The notes under the pieces: generated by a model | The model's database searches: none | Told to the model about the DNA's origin: nothing | The model's input: only the letters and a program-made list of their open reading frames with translations | Shown: piece by piece, positions 9,949 through 18,163 of the stretch | How the letters are laid out: every line of letters begins with the position of its first letter | How positions within the stretch are numbered: the first letter of the stretch is position 1 | Made by a program: the position numbers and the translations under genes | Source: Stappia sp. | GTDB lineage: Bacteria; Pseudomonadota; Alphaproteobacteria; Rhizobiales; Stappiaceae | Length of the DNA: 64,000 nucleotides | Direction of reading: 5' to 3' | Assembly (NCBI RefSeq): GCF_040110915.1 | Contig: NZ_CP157793.1 | Location: 3,422,939 to 3,486,938 of the forward strand

Positions 9949-10425
9949 ATGTCCGAACTCAGCGCATCCGAAACGCTCGAGCGCGCGCAGGCGGCCGCGG
10001 AAACCGCCCGCGAGGCGGCCGACGCCGCCCAGGCGGCGGCCGACGCGGCGCAAGGCTATGCCGATCAGCTCGCCGGCGGCATGGGCGACACGCTCGCCGC
10101 CGCCGCCTCCGCCGCCACCGGCGGGGCGATCGATCCGTTCGTCTTCCAGTTCACCATCTTCGTGCTGGCGATCTTCGTCGGCTACTACGTGGTGTGGTCG
10201 GTGACCCCGGCCCTGCACACCCCGCTGATGTCGGTGACCAACGCGATCTCCTCGGTGATCGTGGTGGGCGCCCTGCTCGCCGTCGGCGTGGACCTGGCGG
10301 CCGAGGGCGCGGGCTATGCCCGCGGTTTCGGCTTCCTCGCGCTGATCATGGCATCGGTGAACATCTTCGGTGGCTTCCTGGTCACCCAACGGATGCTCGC
10401 CATGTACAAGAAGAAACAGAAATAA
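9949..10425 (+). CDS. pntAB: NAD(P) transhydrogenase subunit alpha part 2 (membrane)
   Basis: Small membrane component (158 residues) of the transhydrogenase that helps form the proton channel with PntB. The C-terminal 100 residues hold three to four hydrophobic helices (for example [20 protein letters not shown]) and the family ending [17 protein letters not shown]. The N-terminal 55 residues are an Ala-rich, charged and probably helical extension ([20 protein letters not shown]), which is longer than in minimal PntAB and may act as a coiled-coil or tether. It is flanked by pntAA and pntB in one operon. Confidence 0.93.
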   Translation: MSELSASETLERAQAAAETAREAADAAQAAADAAQGYADQLAGGMGDTLAAAASAATGGAIDPFVFQFTIFVLAIFVGYYVVWSVTPALHTPLMSVTNAISSVIVVGALLAVGVDLAAEGAGYARGFGFLALIMASVNIFGGFLVTQRMLAMYKKKQK

Positions 10426-10438
10426 GGAGGCCGGACAC

Positions 10439-11836
10439 ATGCTATCCGCCAACGTCACGGCCGTCCTTTACGTCATTTCGGCCGTTCTCTTCATCCTGGC
10501 GCTGCGCGGGCTGTCGAGCCCGGAAACCTCGCGCCAGGGCAACACCTACGGCATGGTCGGCATGGCGATTGCCATCGGCACCACGCTGCTGACCGCCGCC
10601 CCCGGCGCCGGCGGCCTGCTGATGATCATCGCCGGCCTCGCGCTCGGCGGCGGCGTCGGCGCGGTGATCGCCAAGCGCGTGCCGATGACCGCCATGCCGC
10701 AGCTCGTCGCTGCCTTCCACTCGCTCGTCGGCATGGCCGCGGTGATGGTCGCGGCCGGCGCGCTCTATTCGCCGGGCGCCTTCGGCATCGGCACGGTCGG
10801 CGCGATCAAGGCCGTCAGCCTGATCGAAATGTCGATCGGCGTCGCCATCGGCGCGATCACCTTCACCGGCTCGGTCATCGCCTTCGCCAAGCTCGACGGC
10901 CGCATGTCCGGCGCGCCGATCATGCTGCCGATGCGCCACTACATCAACGGCGGTCTGGCGGCGCTCATCGTGCTGCTGATCTTCGTCTTCGTGCAGAGCG
11001 AAAGCCACACGGTGTTCTGGATGATCGTGATCCTGTCGCTGATCTTCGGCGGCCTGATCATCATCCCCATCGGTGGGGCCGACATGCCCGTCGTCGTGTC
11101 GATGCTCAACTCCTACTCGGGGTGGGCGGCGGCCGGCATCGGCTTCACGCTCGGCAACATGGCGCTGATCGTCGTCGGCGCGCTGGTCGGCTCGTCGGGC
11201 GCGATCCTGTCCTACATCATGTGCAAGGGCATGAACCGCTCGTTCATCTCGGTGATCCTGGGCGGCTTCGGCGGCGACTCCGTCACGGCCGCCGGCGGCG
11301 ACGGCGAGGAACGCCCGGTCAAGCAGGGCTCGGCCGAGGACGCGGCCTTCATCATGAAGAACGCCGGCAAGGTCATCATCGTGCCGGGCTACGGCATGGC
11401 GGTCGCCCAGGCGCAGCATGCCCTGCGCGAGATGGCCGACGTGCTCAAGGAGGAGGGCGTCGAGGTCAAATACGCCATCCACCCGGTCGCCGGGCGCATG
11501 CCGGGCCACATGAACGTGCTGCTCGCCGAGGCGCAGGTGCCCTATGACGAGGTCTTCGAGCTGGAGGACATAAACTCCGAGTTCTCGCAGGCCGACGTGG
11601 TCTATGTCATCGGCGCCAACGACGTGACCAACCCGGCGGCGCGCGACGATCCGCAATCGCCGATCTACGGCATGCCGATCCTCGACGTCGACAAGGCCGG
11701 CACGGTGCTCTTCGTCAAGCGCGGCATGGGCTCCGGCTATGCCGGCATCCAGAACGAGCTGTTCTTCCTGGACAAGACGATGATGCTCTTCGGCGACGCC
11801 AAGAAGATGACCGAGGAGATCGTGAAGTCGATCTGA
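10439..11836 (+). CDS. pntB: NAD(P) transhydrogenase subunit beta
   Basis: Membrane and NADP(H)-binding subunit of the transhydrogenase, 465 residues from the ATG at 10439, which follows an AAGGAGG ribosome-binding site. The N-terminal two thirds carry about nine hydrophobic helices. The C-terminal NADP-binding domain III contains IIVPGYGMAVAQAQHALREM and the conserved VAGRMPGHMNVLLAEA, then IGANDVTNPAARDDPQSPIYGMPIL, all typical of the family. It is the last gene of the operon and is followed by a perfect rho-independent terminator. Confidence 0.96.
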   Translation: MLSANVTAVLYVISAVLFILALRGLSSPETSRQGNTYGMVGMAIAIGTTLLTAAPGAGGLLMIIAGLALGGGVGAVIAKRVPMTAMPQLVAAFHSLVGMAAVMVAAGALYSPGAFGIGTVGAIKAVSLIEMSIGVAIGAITFTGSVIAFAKLDGRMSGAPIMLPMRHYINGGLAALIVLLIFVFVQSESHTVFWMIVILSLIFGGLIIIPIGGADMPVVVSMLNSYSGWAAAGIGFTLGNMALIVVGALVGSSGAILSYIMCKGMNRSFISVILGGFGGDSVTAAGGDGEERPVKQGSAEDAAFIMKNAGKVIIVPGYGMAVAQAQHALREMADVLKEEGVEVKYAIHPVAGRMPGHMNVLLAEAQVPYDEVFELEDINSEFSQADVVYVIGANDVTNPAARDDPQSPIYGMPILDVDKAGTVLFVKRGMGSGYAGIQNELFFLDKTMMLFGDAKKMTEEIVKSI

Positions 11837-11874
11837 TCGGCCTCGCTCCTTCAAGGTCATACAGCCACGAACAC

Positions 11875-11906
11875 AAACGGCGCGCCCCGGGGCGCGCCGT
11901 TTTCGT
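11875..11906 (+). terminator. Rho-independent terminator of the pnt operon
   Basis: A 12-bp perfect stem (AAACGGCGCGCC pairing with GGCGCGCCGTTT) closes a CCGG loop and runs into a T-rich tail, 38 bases after the pntB stop. The AAAC arm also gives an A-tract on the other strand, so it may act in both directions. Confidence 0.9.
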
Positions 11907-11994
11907 TTTGCCTTCGTGCTCTCGTCAATTCCCGGTTGCACCGGATTGGTGGCACCGCCGCCGGAACCAAGGTTCCATGGGGCGGGAGACGACA

Positions 11995-12261
11995 ATGACG
12001 GTGCTGACAACGATATGTCTGTTGGGCGCGCTTGGACCTGGCGCTCCGGTCACGCCGCTCGCCGATTCGCAGGCGATGGCGGTGCAGGCGCGCCGCGGGT
12101 TGACCTGCAGGCAGATGCCCGACTGCCGATCGGCGGTGATCCTGTGGTGTTCCGGCTACGGCCGCGCGGACGGTGACGGTGACGGCATCCCTTGCGAGAA
12201 CGTCTGCTCGACACGCCGCCAGGTCGAGGCGATCCTCAGGGACATCGGCTGCAACAGATAG
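11995..12261 (+). CDS. Small secreted Excalibur calcium-binding-domain protein
   Basis: An 88-residue protein from the ATG at 11995, chosen because GGGCGGGAG lies just before it. Upstream in-frame ATGs (11908, 11977) lack such a site. The first 30 residues are hydrophobic and resemble a signal peptide. The C-terminal half is a cysteine-rich Excalibur-type domain: CRQMPDC, then DGDGDGIPCENVC, an EF-hand-like acidic loop followed by paired cysteines. Six or seven Cys suggest disulfides outside the cytoplasm. The family is thought to bind calcium. No partner gene is adjacent: it lies after the pnt terminator and is convergent with gapR. Specific role unknown. Confidence 0.75.
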   Translation: MTVLTTICLLGALGPGAPVTPLADSQAMAVQARRGLTCRQMPDCRSAVILWCSGYGRADGDGDGIPCENVCSTRRQVEAILRDIGCNR

Positions 12262-12274
12262 CCCGGGCGGGACG

Positions 12275-12308
12275 AAAAAACCCGACACGCGGGACCGCAT
12301 GCCGGGTT
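12275..12308 (-). terminator. Rho-independent terminator of gapR
   Basis: Read on the minus strand, a stem of about 12 bp (ACCCGGCATGCG with CGCGTGTCGGGT, including G-U pairs) closes a short loop and is followed by six T. It sits 30 bases past the gapR stop and is convergent with the Excalibur gene. Confidence 0.8.
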
Positions 12309-12337
12309 TCTCAGTCAACCAGCAATCGCCGGAAACC

Positions 12338-12601
12338 TCAGGCGTCGTTCGCCGGGCCCGTCATGCCGAGGGCGTGCATGTAGAGGTCGAGGATCGCGTC
12401 CTCCTCCTCGCGCTCATGCGGCTGCTTCTTGCGAAGCGAGATCACCTTGCGCAGGATCTTGATGTCGAAACCGTTGCCCTTGGCTTCGGCATAGACGTCC
12501 TTGATATCGTCGGCGATGACCTTCTTTTCTTCCTCGAGACGCTCGATGCGCTCCACGAAAGCGCGCAACTGATCGCCGGCAACGCCGCCTGGATCGGACA
12601 T
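12338..12601 (-). CDS. gapR: GapR nucleoid-associated protein (DUF2312)
   Basis: An 87-residue protein of the DUF2312 family, whose Caulobacter member GapR binds AT-rich, overtwisted DNA ahead of replication and transcription and is important for chromosome replication. The sequence has the family layout: an N-terminal [17 protein letters not shown] helix (coiled coil), the block [18 protein letters not shown], and the basic helix [12 protein letters not shown]. The ATG at 12601 is chosen because AAGGAG lies seven bases before it; an in-frame ATG seven codons upstream would place this motif inside the gene. Length matches Caulobacter GapR (89 residues). It has its own terminator. Confidence 0.92.
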   Translation of the reverse strand: MSDPGGVAGDQLRAFVERIERLEEEKKVIADDIKDVYAEAKGNGFDIKILRKVISLRKKQPHEREEEDAILDLYMHALGMTGPANDA

Positions 12602-12688
12602 TTCGAAATCTCCTTGATGCACTGAAGAATCTGGATGTGGAGCGCCGCGCGGACGCGCACAGGGCTTGTGTCTTGCGCCAAATCCGCT

Positions 12689-12717
12689 CCGTTTTCAAGA
12701 CGCAAGAACGAAAACGG
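12689..12717. repeat. Inverted repeat in the gapR upstream region
   Basis: Perfect 8-bp arms CCGTTTTC and GAAAACGG flank a 13-base centre, between the gapR start and the GST stop. It has no T-run after it on either strand, so it is more likely an operator or mRNA 3'-end hairpin than an intrinsic terminator. Function unknown. Confidence 0.4.
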
Positions 12718-12752
12718 AACAGCGACGCAGAAGTCGATAGACACCTGTCGGA

Positions 12753-13367
12753 TCAGCCGGGAAAGAAGGCGTCGGGCGCCTTCATCGCGTCGAGCGCCCG
12801 CATTCTCTCAAGCCACCCAAGCATTTGGTCGGTGGGCGCAACGCCGGCCTCGGCAAGCCACTGGGTATAGCCCCAGATCGCACAGTCCCCGATGCCCGGT
12901 TCATCGCCGTGAAAAAAAGGCTTATCCCCAAGCAGTACACCGAAATTCTCCGCGTCGGTGGCATAGCGATTGCGCAACCAGTCGACCACACCGGGCGCAA
13001 ACCCCTCCCCCTTCACACGCCGGGCTTCCTTCAGTTGCGGAAGGCACATGCCGATCCGGTTCGCCTCCCACATCAGCAATTCGCGCGCCCGGCGCAACGC
13101 GGCGCGATCCTCGCCGCCCAGGCATCGGAACCGGGTCGCGATCTCGAGCAGAATGGCACCGGATTGCGTGTGGGGAACGCCGTCGATGGTGAGCAGCGGC
13201 ACCTCGCGAAGCGGGCTCGCCGCCAGAAACGCCGCCGGGCGCGTGGCGGGATCGGCCCAGATGTCGACCCAAACGCGCGTGTGGGCGAGCCGCGCCAAAG
13301 AGAGCGCCAGCGCGACCTTGCAGGCATGACCGGAATCCGGATGACCATAGAGAACGAGATCGGCCAC
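12753..13367 (-). CDS. Glutathione S-transferase family protein
   Basis: A 204-residue GST-fold protein. The N-terminal thioredoxin-like domain starts LVLYGHPDSGHACKVALAL and has the cis-Pro segment LREVPLLTIDG followed by the glutathione-contact region HTQSGAILLEIA. The C-terminal helical domain includes the N-capping-type segment PGIGDCAIWGYTQWLAEAG. The start is a GTG at 13367, supported by AAGGAG seven bases upstream. The substrate cannot be told from sequence. The DUF1244 gene lies 55 bases upstream on the same strand, so the two may share a transcript. Confidence 0.85.
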   Translation of the reverse strand: MADLVLYGHPDSGHACKVALALSLARLAHTRVWVDIWADPATRPAAFLAASPLREVPLLTIDGVPHTQSGAILLEIATRFRCLGGEDRAALRRARELLMWEANRIGMCLPQLKEARRVKGEGFAPGVVDWLRNRYATDAENFGVLLGDKPFFHGDEPGIGDCAIWGYTQWLAEAGVAPTDQMLGWLERMRALDAMKAPDAFFPG

Positions 13368-13422
13368 TCAACTGCTCCTTCTTCCTGGACCAGAGGTTTC
13401 CCGGCGCCGGCGCGCGGACCGG

Positions 13423-13728
13423 TCAGTCGTGCGGCCTGGCCTTTTCAAAGGCGGCCTGCTGTTCGGCGCTCGCCTCGGTCTGATAGGTCGCCTTCCACTC
13501 CGCGTAGGGCATGCCGTAGACGATCTCGCGCGCGCCGTCCTTGTCGAGGTCGACGCCCTTCTCCCGGGCCGCGTCCATGTACCAGTTCGACAGGCAATTG
13601 CGGCAGAAACCGGCGAGATTCATCATGTCGATGTTCTGCACGTCCGTGCGGTTGCGCAGATGCGACACGAGGCGGCGAAAGGCGGCGGCCTCCAGTTCGG
13701 TCCGGGTGGCATCGTCGATGTTGCTCAT
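13423..13728 (-). CDS. DUF1244 domain-containing protein
   Basis: A 101-residue protein of a widely conserved but uncharacterised proteobacterial family. The core block FCRNCLSNWYMDAAREKG, with its CxxC pair, and DGAREIVYGMPYAEWKA are visible. The ATG at 13728 is chosen for its AGGAG ribosome-binding site; the open frame extends far upstream but without coding character. It lies between the GST and an N-formylglutamate amidohydrolase on the same strand, with a 62-base gap to the latter. The CxxC pair suggests metal or redox chemistry, but this is inference. No function is proposed. Confidence 0.85.
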   Translation of the reverse strand: MSNIDDATRTELEAAAFRRLVSHLRNRTDVQNIDMMNLAGFCRNCLSNWYMDAAREKGVDLDKDGAREIVYGMPYAEWKATYQTEASAEQQAAFEKARPHD

Positions 13729-13790
13729 GGTCTGGCTCCTTGCTGATGTCGTGTAACTGTGGCCGGCCGGGCGGGCAGGCCCTCCGGCCG

Positions 13791-14606
13791 TCAATCGGTG
13801 CGCGATCCAAAATGACGGATCGCATGCAGGTCCGGCGTCGCGTCGAGCACCTGCCGGATCACCGGCGTCAGCCGCGCGGCCCAGGCGTCGACGCCGGCCG
13901 CGTCGCCGATCAGGTCCTGACGCACCTCCAGTAACGCATGGGCGAGCCCCCGCGCCGTACCGTGCCGGTACATGCAGTCGTTGCGCAAGGCCCCGTCGTA
14001 GGGCTCGTTGTCGCCGACAACCAGACCCGGATCGGCGGCCAGCGCCTCGCGCAGAGGAACGGCGAAACGCGGGTCCTGGTCCCACAGGATGCCGGCGTGC
14101 CAGGGGCGCGGCACGCCCTTCCACACCGGCGTATAGCTGTGGATCGACAGGATCGCGGGCGGGCGCCCGGCGGCGAGTGCTGCGTCGATCGCCGTCGCGA
14201 TCGCACCATGATAGGGCGCGTGATAGGTGGCCAGGCGATGGGCCCGCTCGCGCGCGTCGTGACGGGCATTTCCCGGCACCACCGCGCCGTCGGACAGGCG
14301 CATGATCAGCGTCGGATCGTCCTCGCCCCGGTTGGGGTCGATCAGCAGCCGCGAATAGGTGCTGAGCACCGCCGGCGCGCCGAAGGCACGGGCGAGCGCA
14401 TGGGTCAGCGCGCGCACGCCGATGTCGTAACCGATATGCCGGTCGAGTTCGCCCGGCGGCAGACCGAGCGTGCCATAGGCCGAAGGCAGCGCATTGCTCG
14501 CATGATCGCACAGGATCAGCAACCCGCAGGCCGGGTCGCCGGAAATGCGCTCGACCGGCGTATCGTCGGGCGAGAGCGCGGGCGGGAGGGAAGACGACGT
14601 GATCAT
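13791..14606 (-). CDS. N-formylglutamate amidohydrolase family protein (copy 1)
   Basis: A 271-residue protein of the FGase fold, which hydrolyses N-formylglutamate or related N-acyl compounds using zinc. Visible family blocks are LLILCDHASNALPSAYG, HIGYDIGVRALTHALA, the Arg-rich LIDPNRGEDDPTLI, SIHSYTPVWKG and VGDNEPYDG. The start at 14606 is chosen because the protein aligns with the family from there; the ribosome-binding site is weak. It is divergent from the glycerate kinase. A second, longer relative lies at 21614. No hut genes are in the window, so a role in histidine breakdown is not shown. Confidence 0.85.
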   Translation of the reverse strand: MITSSSLPPALSPDDTPVERISGDPACGLLILCDHASNALPSAYGTLGLPPGELDRHIGYDIGVRALTHALARAFGAPAVLSTYSRLLIDPNRGEDDPTLIMRLSDGAVVPGNARHDARERAHRLATYHAPYHGAIATAIDAALAAGRPPAILSIHSYTPVWKGVPRPWHAGILWDQDPRFAVPLREALAADPGLVVGDNEPYDGALRNDCMYRHGTARGLAHALLEVRQDLIGDAAGVDAWAARLTPVIRQVLDATPDLHAIRHFGSRTD

Positions 14607-14824
14607 GGCCGTGGATATGGGGCAGAGCGCCCCCGGAGCGCAAGGGGCTCGACGCCCGTTCCAGGCCCGGCGCGGGCCACGCGACCCGCGTCCGTCCGGG
14701 GTGGCGCGATTTGTTGCGGCGCGGCAAGACATGACGACCGCGATCCCGTAGGCTCTCGCCTTGCGAGCATGACGCGCAGATCCGCGTTCCCACAGTCACC
14801 CCCGCCCGGGCACTCCCTTTCTCG

Positions 14825-16165
14825 ATGATCACCGCCTCCCCTCCCGCCACCCCGACGCTCCGAGACGATTTGCGCCGGATGTTCGATGCCGCCGTCGACG
14901 CCGCGCGCCCCGAGATCTGCCTGCCCCCGCATCTTCCCGAACCGGACGCCGGGGGACGCATTCTCCTGCTGGCCGGCGGCAAGGCCGGGGGCGCGATGAT
15001 GCAGGTCGCGGAAGCCGCTTATCTGGACGGAATCGGCCTGCCGGCAGAGCGCCTTGCCGGGCTGTGCATCACCCGGCACGGCTACGCCCGGCCCCTGCGC
15101 CATCTGGAGGTCGTGGAAGCGGGACACCCGGTGCCCGATGCGGCCGGGGTCGCGGCCACGCAGCGCCTTCTCGAGCTCGCGGCCTCGGCCCGGCCGCAGG
15201 ACCGCATCGTTGTGCTGCTGTCGGGCGGCGCCTCGGCCAATTGGGTCGCGCCGGTCGACGGCGTGACGCTGGCCGACAAGCAGGCGGTCACCCGCGCGCT
15301 GCTGAAGTCCGGCGCGACGATCGACGAGATCAACACGCTGCGCCGCCACCTGTCGCGCATCAAGGGTGGCCGGCTCGCGGCCGCGCGCGGCCGCGCCGAA
15401 GACGGCCGACGGGTTCCGATGACGACACTGGCGATTTCCGACGTGCCGCACGACGATCCCGCCGCCATCGCCTCCGGGCCGACGGTTGCCGATCCGACCA
15501 CGCTGGCCGACGCCCGCGCGATCCTCGCGCGCCACGTTCCGCAGGCGCCGGAAAGCGTGCGCCGGGCACTCGACGATCCGGCGAACGAGACGCCCAAGCC
15601 GGGCGATCCGGCCTTCGAGACTTGCACCTACCGGCTCGTCGCCCGCCCCCAGGCCTCGCTCGAGGCGGCGGCGGAGATCGCGCGGGAGCGCGGCTACGAA
15701 CCGATCCTGCTCGGCGACAGCCTGGAAGGCGAGGCCCGGGAGGTGGCCGCCGACCACGCGGCGCAGGCCGTCGCGCTGGCCCGCGCCGGCCGGCGCGCGG
15801 TGCTTCTCTCGGGCGGAGAACTGACCGTGACCCTCACCGGCGACGGGCGCGGCGGCCCCAACCAGGAATACGCCCTGGCCCTCGCGCTTGCGCTCGACGG
15901 AGAGCGGGGCATCGCGGGGCTTGCCGGCGACACCGACGGAACAGATGGCGGCACGGGGGCCGCCGACGATCCGGCCGGCGCGCTTGTCGACGCGACGACC
16001 CTTAGCCGGGGCCGGGCGCAGGGTCATGATGCCGCCGTATTTTTAGCGAGAAACGACAGTACGGGGTTTTTCGAAGGCGTCGGGGATCTGCTTCGAACCG
16101 GCCCGACCTACACCAACGTCAACGACTTCAGGGCTGTCATCATTGACAAGCCGGAAGACGTGTAG
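14825..16165 (+). CDS. Glycerate 2-kinase, MOFRL family (GckA/TtuD-type)
   Basis: A 446-residue enzyme that phosphorylates D-glycerate to 2-phosphoglycerate. The N-terminal glycerate kinase domain shows LLAGGKAGGAMM and VVLLSGGASANWVAP, with EINTLRRHLSRIKGGRLA at its end. The C-terminal MOFRL domain contains LLSGGELTVTLTGDGRGGPNQE and the ending TYTNVNDFRAVII. Length matches the family. Pyruvate kinase lies two genes downstream in the same direction, which fits a serine-cycle or glyoxylate/tartronate route entering lower glycolysis; such a tie between glycerate kinase and pyk is seen in other proteobacteria. Gap to the next gene is 39 bases. Confidence 0.92.
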   Translation: MITASPPATPTLRDDLRRMFDAAVDAARPEICLPPHLPEPDAGGRILLLAGGKAGGAMMQVAEAAYLDGIGLPAERLAGLCITRHGYARPLRHLEVVEAGHPVPDAAGVAATQRLLELAASARPQDRIVVLLSGGASANWVAPVDGVTLADKQAVTRALLKSGATIDEINTLRRHLSRIKGGRLAAARGRAEDGRRVPMTTLAISDVPHDDPAAIASGPTVADPTTLADARAILARHVPQAPESVRRALDDPANETPKPGDPAFETCTYRLVARPQASLEAAAEIARERGYEPILLGDSLEGEAREVAADHAAQAVALARAGRRAVLLSGGELTVTLTGDGRGGPNQEYALALALALDGERGIAGLAGDTDGTDGGTGAADDPAGALVDATTLSRGRAQGHDAAVFLARNDSTGFFEGVGDLLRTGPTYTNVNDFRAVIIDKPEDV

Positions 16166-16204
16166 CCATAAGGTGCGGCGCAGGGGCGTGGCACGAGTGA
16201 TCGC

Positions 16205-16699
16205 ATGAAGATGAAAGCCGCAAGGCAGGGGCGCACTTTGGCGACTGCATCGCTACGACGTGCCGGGGTGCTTCTCGCCCTGGCGATTGTGCCCTCGGTG
16301 GGCTTTTCCATTCTTTCCGCCTCGCCGGCGCAGGCCGAACTCCGCTTGTGCAACAAGACCGAAAGTCAGGTCGGCGTTGCCATCGGCTATCGCGACAGCG
16401 ACGAATGGGTGACCGAGGGCTGGTGGAACCTGCCCGCGAGTTCCTGCGAGACGCTGGTCACCGGCGATCTGGTGTCGCGCTACTATTACATTTATGCGGT
16501 CGACTACGACCAGTTCGGGGAATGGGGCGGTCGCGCCTTCATGTGCACCCGCGAAAAGGAATTCACGATCCGGGGCATCGAGGACTGCGTCGCACGCGGC
16601 TTCGAGCGCACCGGCTTCTTCGAGATCGACACGGGCGAACAGAGCAGCTGGACGGTCCAGCTCACGGAACCGGTGCAAACAGGAACAGGTGGACGATGA
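16205..16699 (+). CDS. Secreted DUF1036 protein
   Basis: A 164-residue exported protein. The first 44 residues have a basic start and a hydrophobic core and end in PAQA, a likely signal peptidase site. The mature part has the DUF1036 pattern: ELRLCNKTESQVGVAIGYRD, a GWWNLPASSCETL motif, aromatic YYYIYAVD, and FMCTREKEF. Four conserved-looking Cys suggest disulfides. Function of the family is unknown. Its stop overlaps the pyk start (ATGA), so translation of the two is probably coupled, an arrangement that recurs in related genomes. Confidence 0.85.
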   Translation: MKMKAARQGRTLATASLRRAGVLLALAIVPSVGFSILSASPAQAELRLCNKTESQVGVAIGYRDSDEWVTEGWWNLPASSCETLVTGDLVSRYYYIYAVDYDQFGEWGGRAFMCTREKEFTIRGIEDCVARGFERTGFFEIDTGEQSSWTVQLTEPVQTGTGGR

Positions 16700-18132
16700 A
16701 GCGAGACAGGCGGGTCAAGATACTGGCAACCTTGGGACCCTCCTCTTCCGACCCCTCCACCATCGAAAAGCTCTTCAACGCCGGCGCCGACGTCTTCCGC
16801 ATCAACATGAGCCATGCGGACCATGCGCGTCTGAACACGCTCGTGTCGGCGATCCGGGACCTTGAGCTGAAGGTCGGGCGCCCGATCGGCATCCTCGCCG
16901 ATCTGCAAGGACCGAAGCTGCGGGTCGGCACCTTCGAGGACGGCGCGGTCGAACTGGAGAACGGGGCAACCTTCACCCTCGACAGCGACGAGACGCCGGG
17001 CAACGCCCGGCGCGTGCACCTGCCGCATCGCGAGATCCTGGAAGCGCTGGAGCCCGGCCACCGGCTGCTGCTCGACGACGGCAAGATCCGCCTGCGCGTC
17101 GTCGCCTGCGACGCGACCCACGCCGAAACGCGGGTCGAGGTCGGCGGACGGCTGTCGAACCGCAAGGGCGTCAGCGTTCCCGACAGCGAGATCCCGGTCG
17201 GCGCCCTGACGCCCAAGGACCGCAAGGACCTCGACGCGGCTCTGGCCGCCAACGTCGACTGGATCGCCCTGTCCTTCATCCAGCGCCCGGACGATCTCGC
17301 CGAGGTGCGCAAGATCACCCGGGGCCGCGCCGGCATCCTGGCCAAGATCGAAAAACCGCAGGCCATCGAACGGCTCGGCGAGATCATCGACCTGTCGGAT
17401 GCGCTGATGATCGCGCGCGGCGATCTCGGCGTCGAAATGCCGCTGGAGCGCGTGCCGGGCCTGCAGAAGCAGATCGTGCGCGCCTGCCGGCGGGCGGGCA
17501 AGCCGGTCGTCGTCGCGACCCAGATGCTGGAATCGATGATCCATTCCCCCGTGCCGACCCGCGCGGAGGTCTCCGACGTCGCAACCGCGGTGTTCGAGGG
17601 CGCGGACGCGGTCATGCTCTCCGCCGAATCGGCGGCCGGCGACTTTCCGGTCGAGGCGGTGGAAACCATGAACCGCATCGCCGGCGAGGTCGAACGCGAC
17701 GCGAACCACCGGGCGATCATCCAGGCGCAGCGCCAGGAGCCGGAGCCCACCGGCGCCGACGCCATCGCCGCCGCCGCCCGCCAGATCGCCGAGACGCTGA
17801 ACCTCGCCGCCGTGGTCTGCTACACCACATCGGGCGCGACCGGCCTGCGCGCGGCGCGCGAACGCCCCGCCGTGCCCGTGATCGTGATCTCGCCGGTGAT
17901 CGCCACCGCACGCCGCCTCGCGCTCGCCTGGGGTCTTCACTGCGTGGTCAGCGACGACGCCCGCGACGAGAACGACATGGTCAACCGGGCCTGCCGGATT
18001 TCCTTCGAGGAGGAATTCGCGCGGCCGGGCCAGCGGATCATCACCACGGCGGGCGTTCCCTTCGGCACTCCGGGGGCGACCAACATGCTGCGGATCGCCT
18101 TCGTCGGCAGCGACGGGCGCGGCGGTATCTGA
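16696..18132 (+). CDS. pyk: Pyruvate kinase
   Basis: Glycolytic enzyme converting phosphoenolpyruvate and ADP to pyruvate and ATP. The 478 residues start at the ATG overlapping the DUF1036 stop. Seen in order: RRVKILATLGPSS with VFRINMSHADH (substrate and potassium site region), ILADLQGPKLRVG, the B-domain, the active-site block GILAKIEKPQAIERL with catalytic Lys, LMIARGDLGVEMP, PVVVATQMLESMI, and DAVMLSAESAAGDFPVEAV. The C-terminal allosteric domain is complete. Length is standard. Confidence 0.97.
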   Translation: MKRDRRVKILATLGPSSSDPSTIEKLFNAGADVFRINMSHADHARLNTLVSAIRDLELKVGRPIGILADLQGPKLRVGTFEDGAVELENGATFTLDSDETPGNARRVHLPHREILEALEPGHRLLLDDGKIRLRVVACDATHAETRVEVGGRLSNRKGVSVPDSEIPVGALTPKDRKDLDAALAANVDWIALSFIQRPDDLAEVRKITRGRAGILAKIEKPQAIERLGEIIDLSDALMIARGDLGVEMPLERVPGLQKQIVRACRRAGKPVVVATQMLESMIHSPVPTRAEVSDVATAVFEGADAVMLSAESAAGDFPVEAVETMNRIAGEVERDANHRAIIQAQRQEPEPTGADAIAAAARQIAETLNLAAVVCYTTSGATGLRAARERPAVPVIVISPVIATARRLALAWGLHCVVSDDARDENDMVNRACRISFEEEFARPGQRIITTAGVPFGTPGATNMLRIAFVGSDGRGGI

Positions 18133-18140
18133 AACGCCCC

Positions 18141-18163
18141 CGCGCGGCGTCAACCGCCGCGCG
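18141..18163. terminator. Hairpin between convergent pyk and hydrolase genes
   Basis: A perfect 9-bp stem CGCGCGGCG / CGCCGCGCG with a TCAAC loop begins 9 bases after the pyk stop and overlaps the last codons of the convergent hydrolase. It has no T-tract, so intrinsic termination is uncertain; it could stop or stabilise either 3' end. Confidence 0.45.

Noticed and set aside
10442..12010. 522-residue minus-strand frame
   Set aside because: Antisense to pntB and crosses its terminator; His/Asp/Arg-rich shadow.
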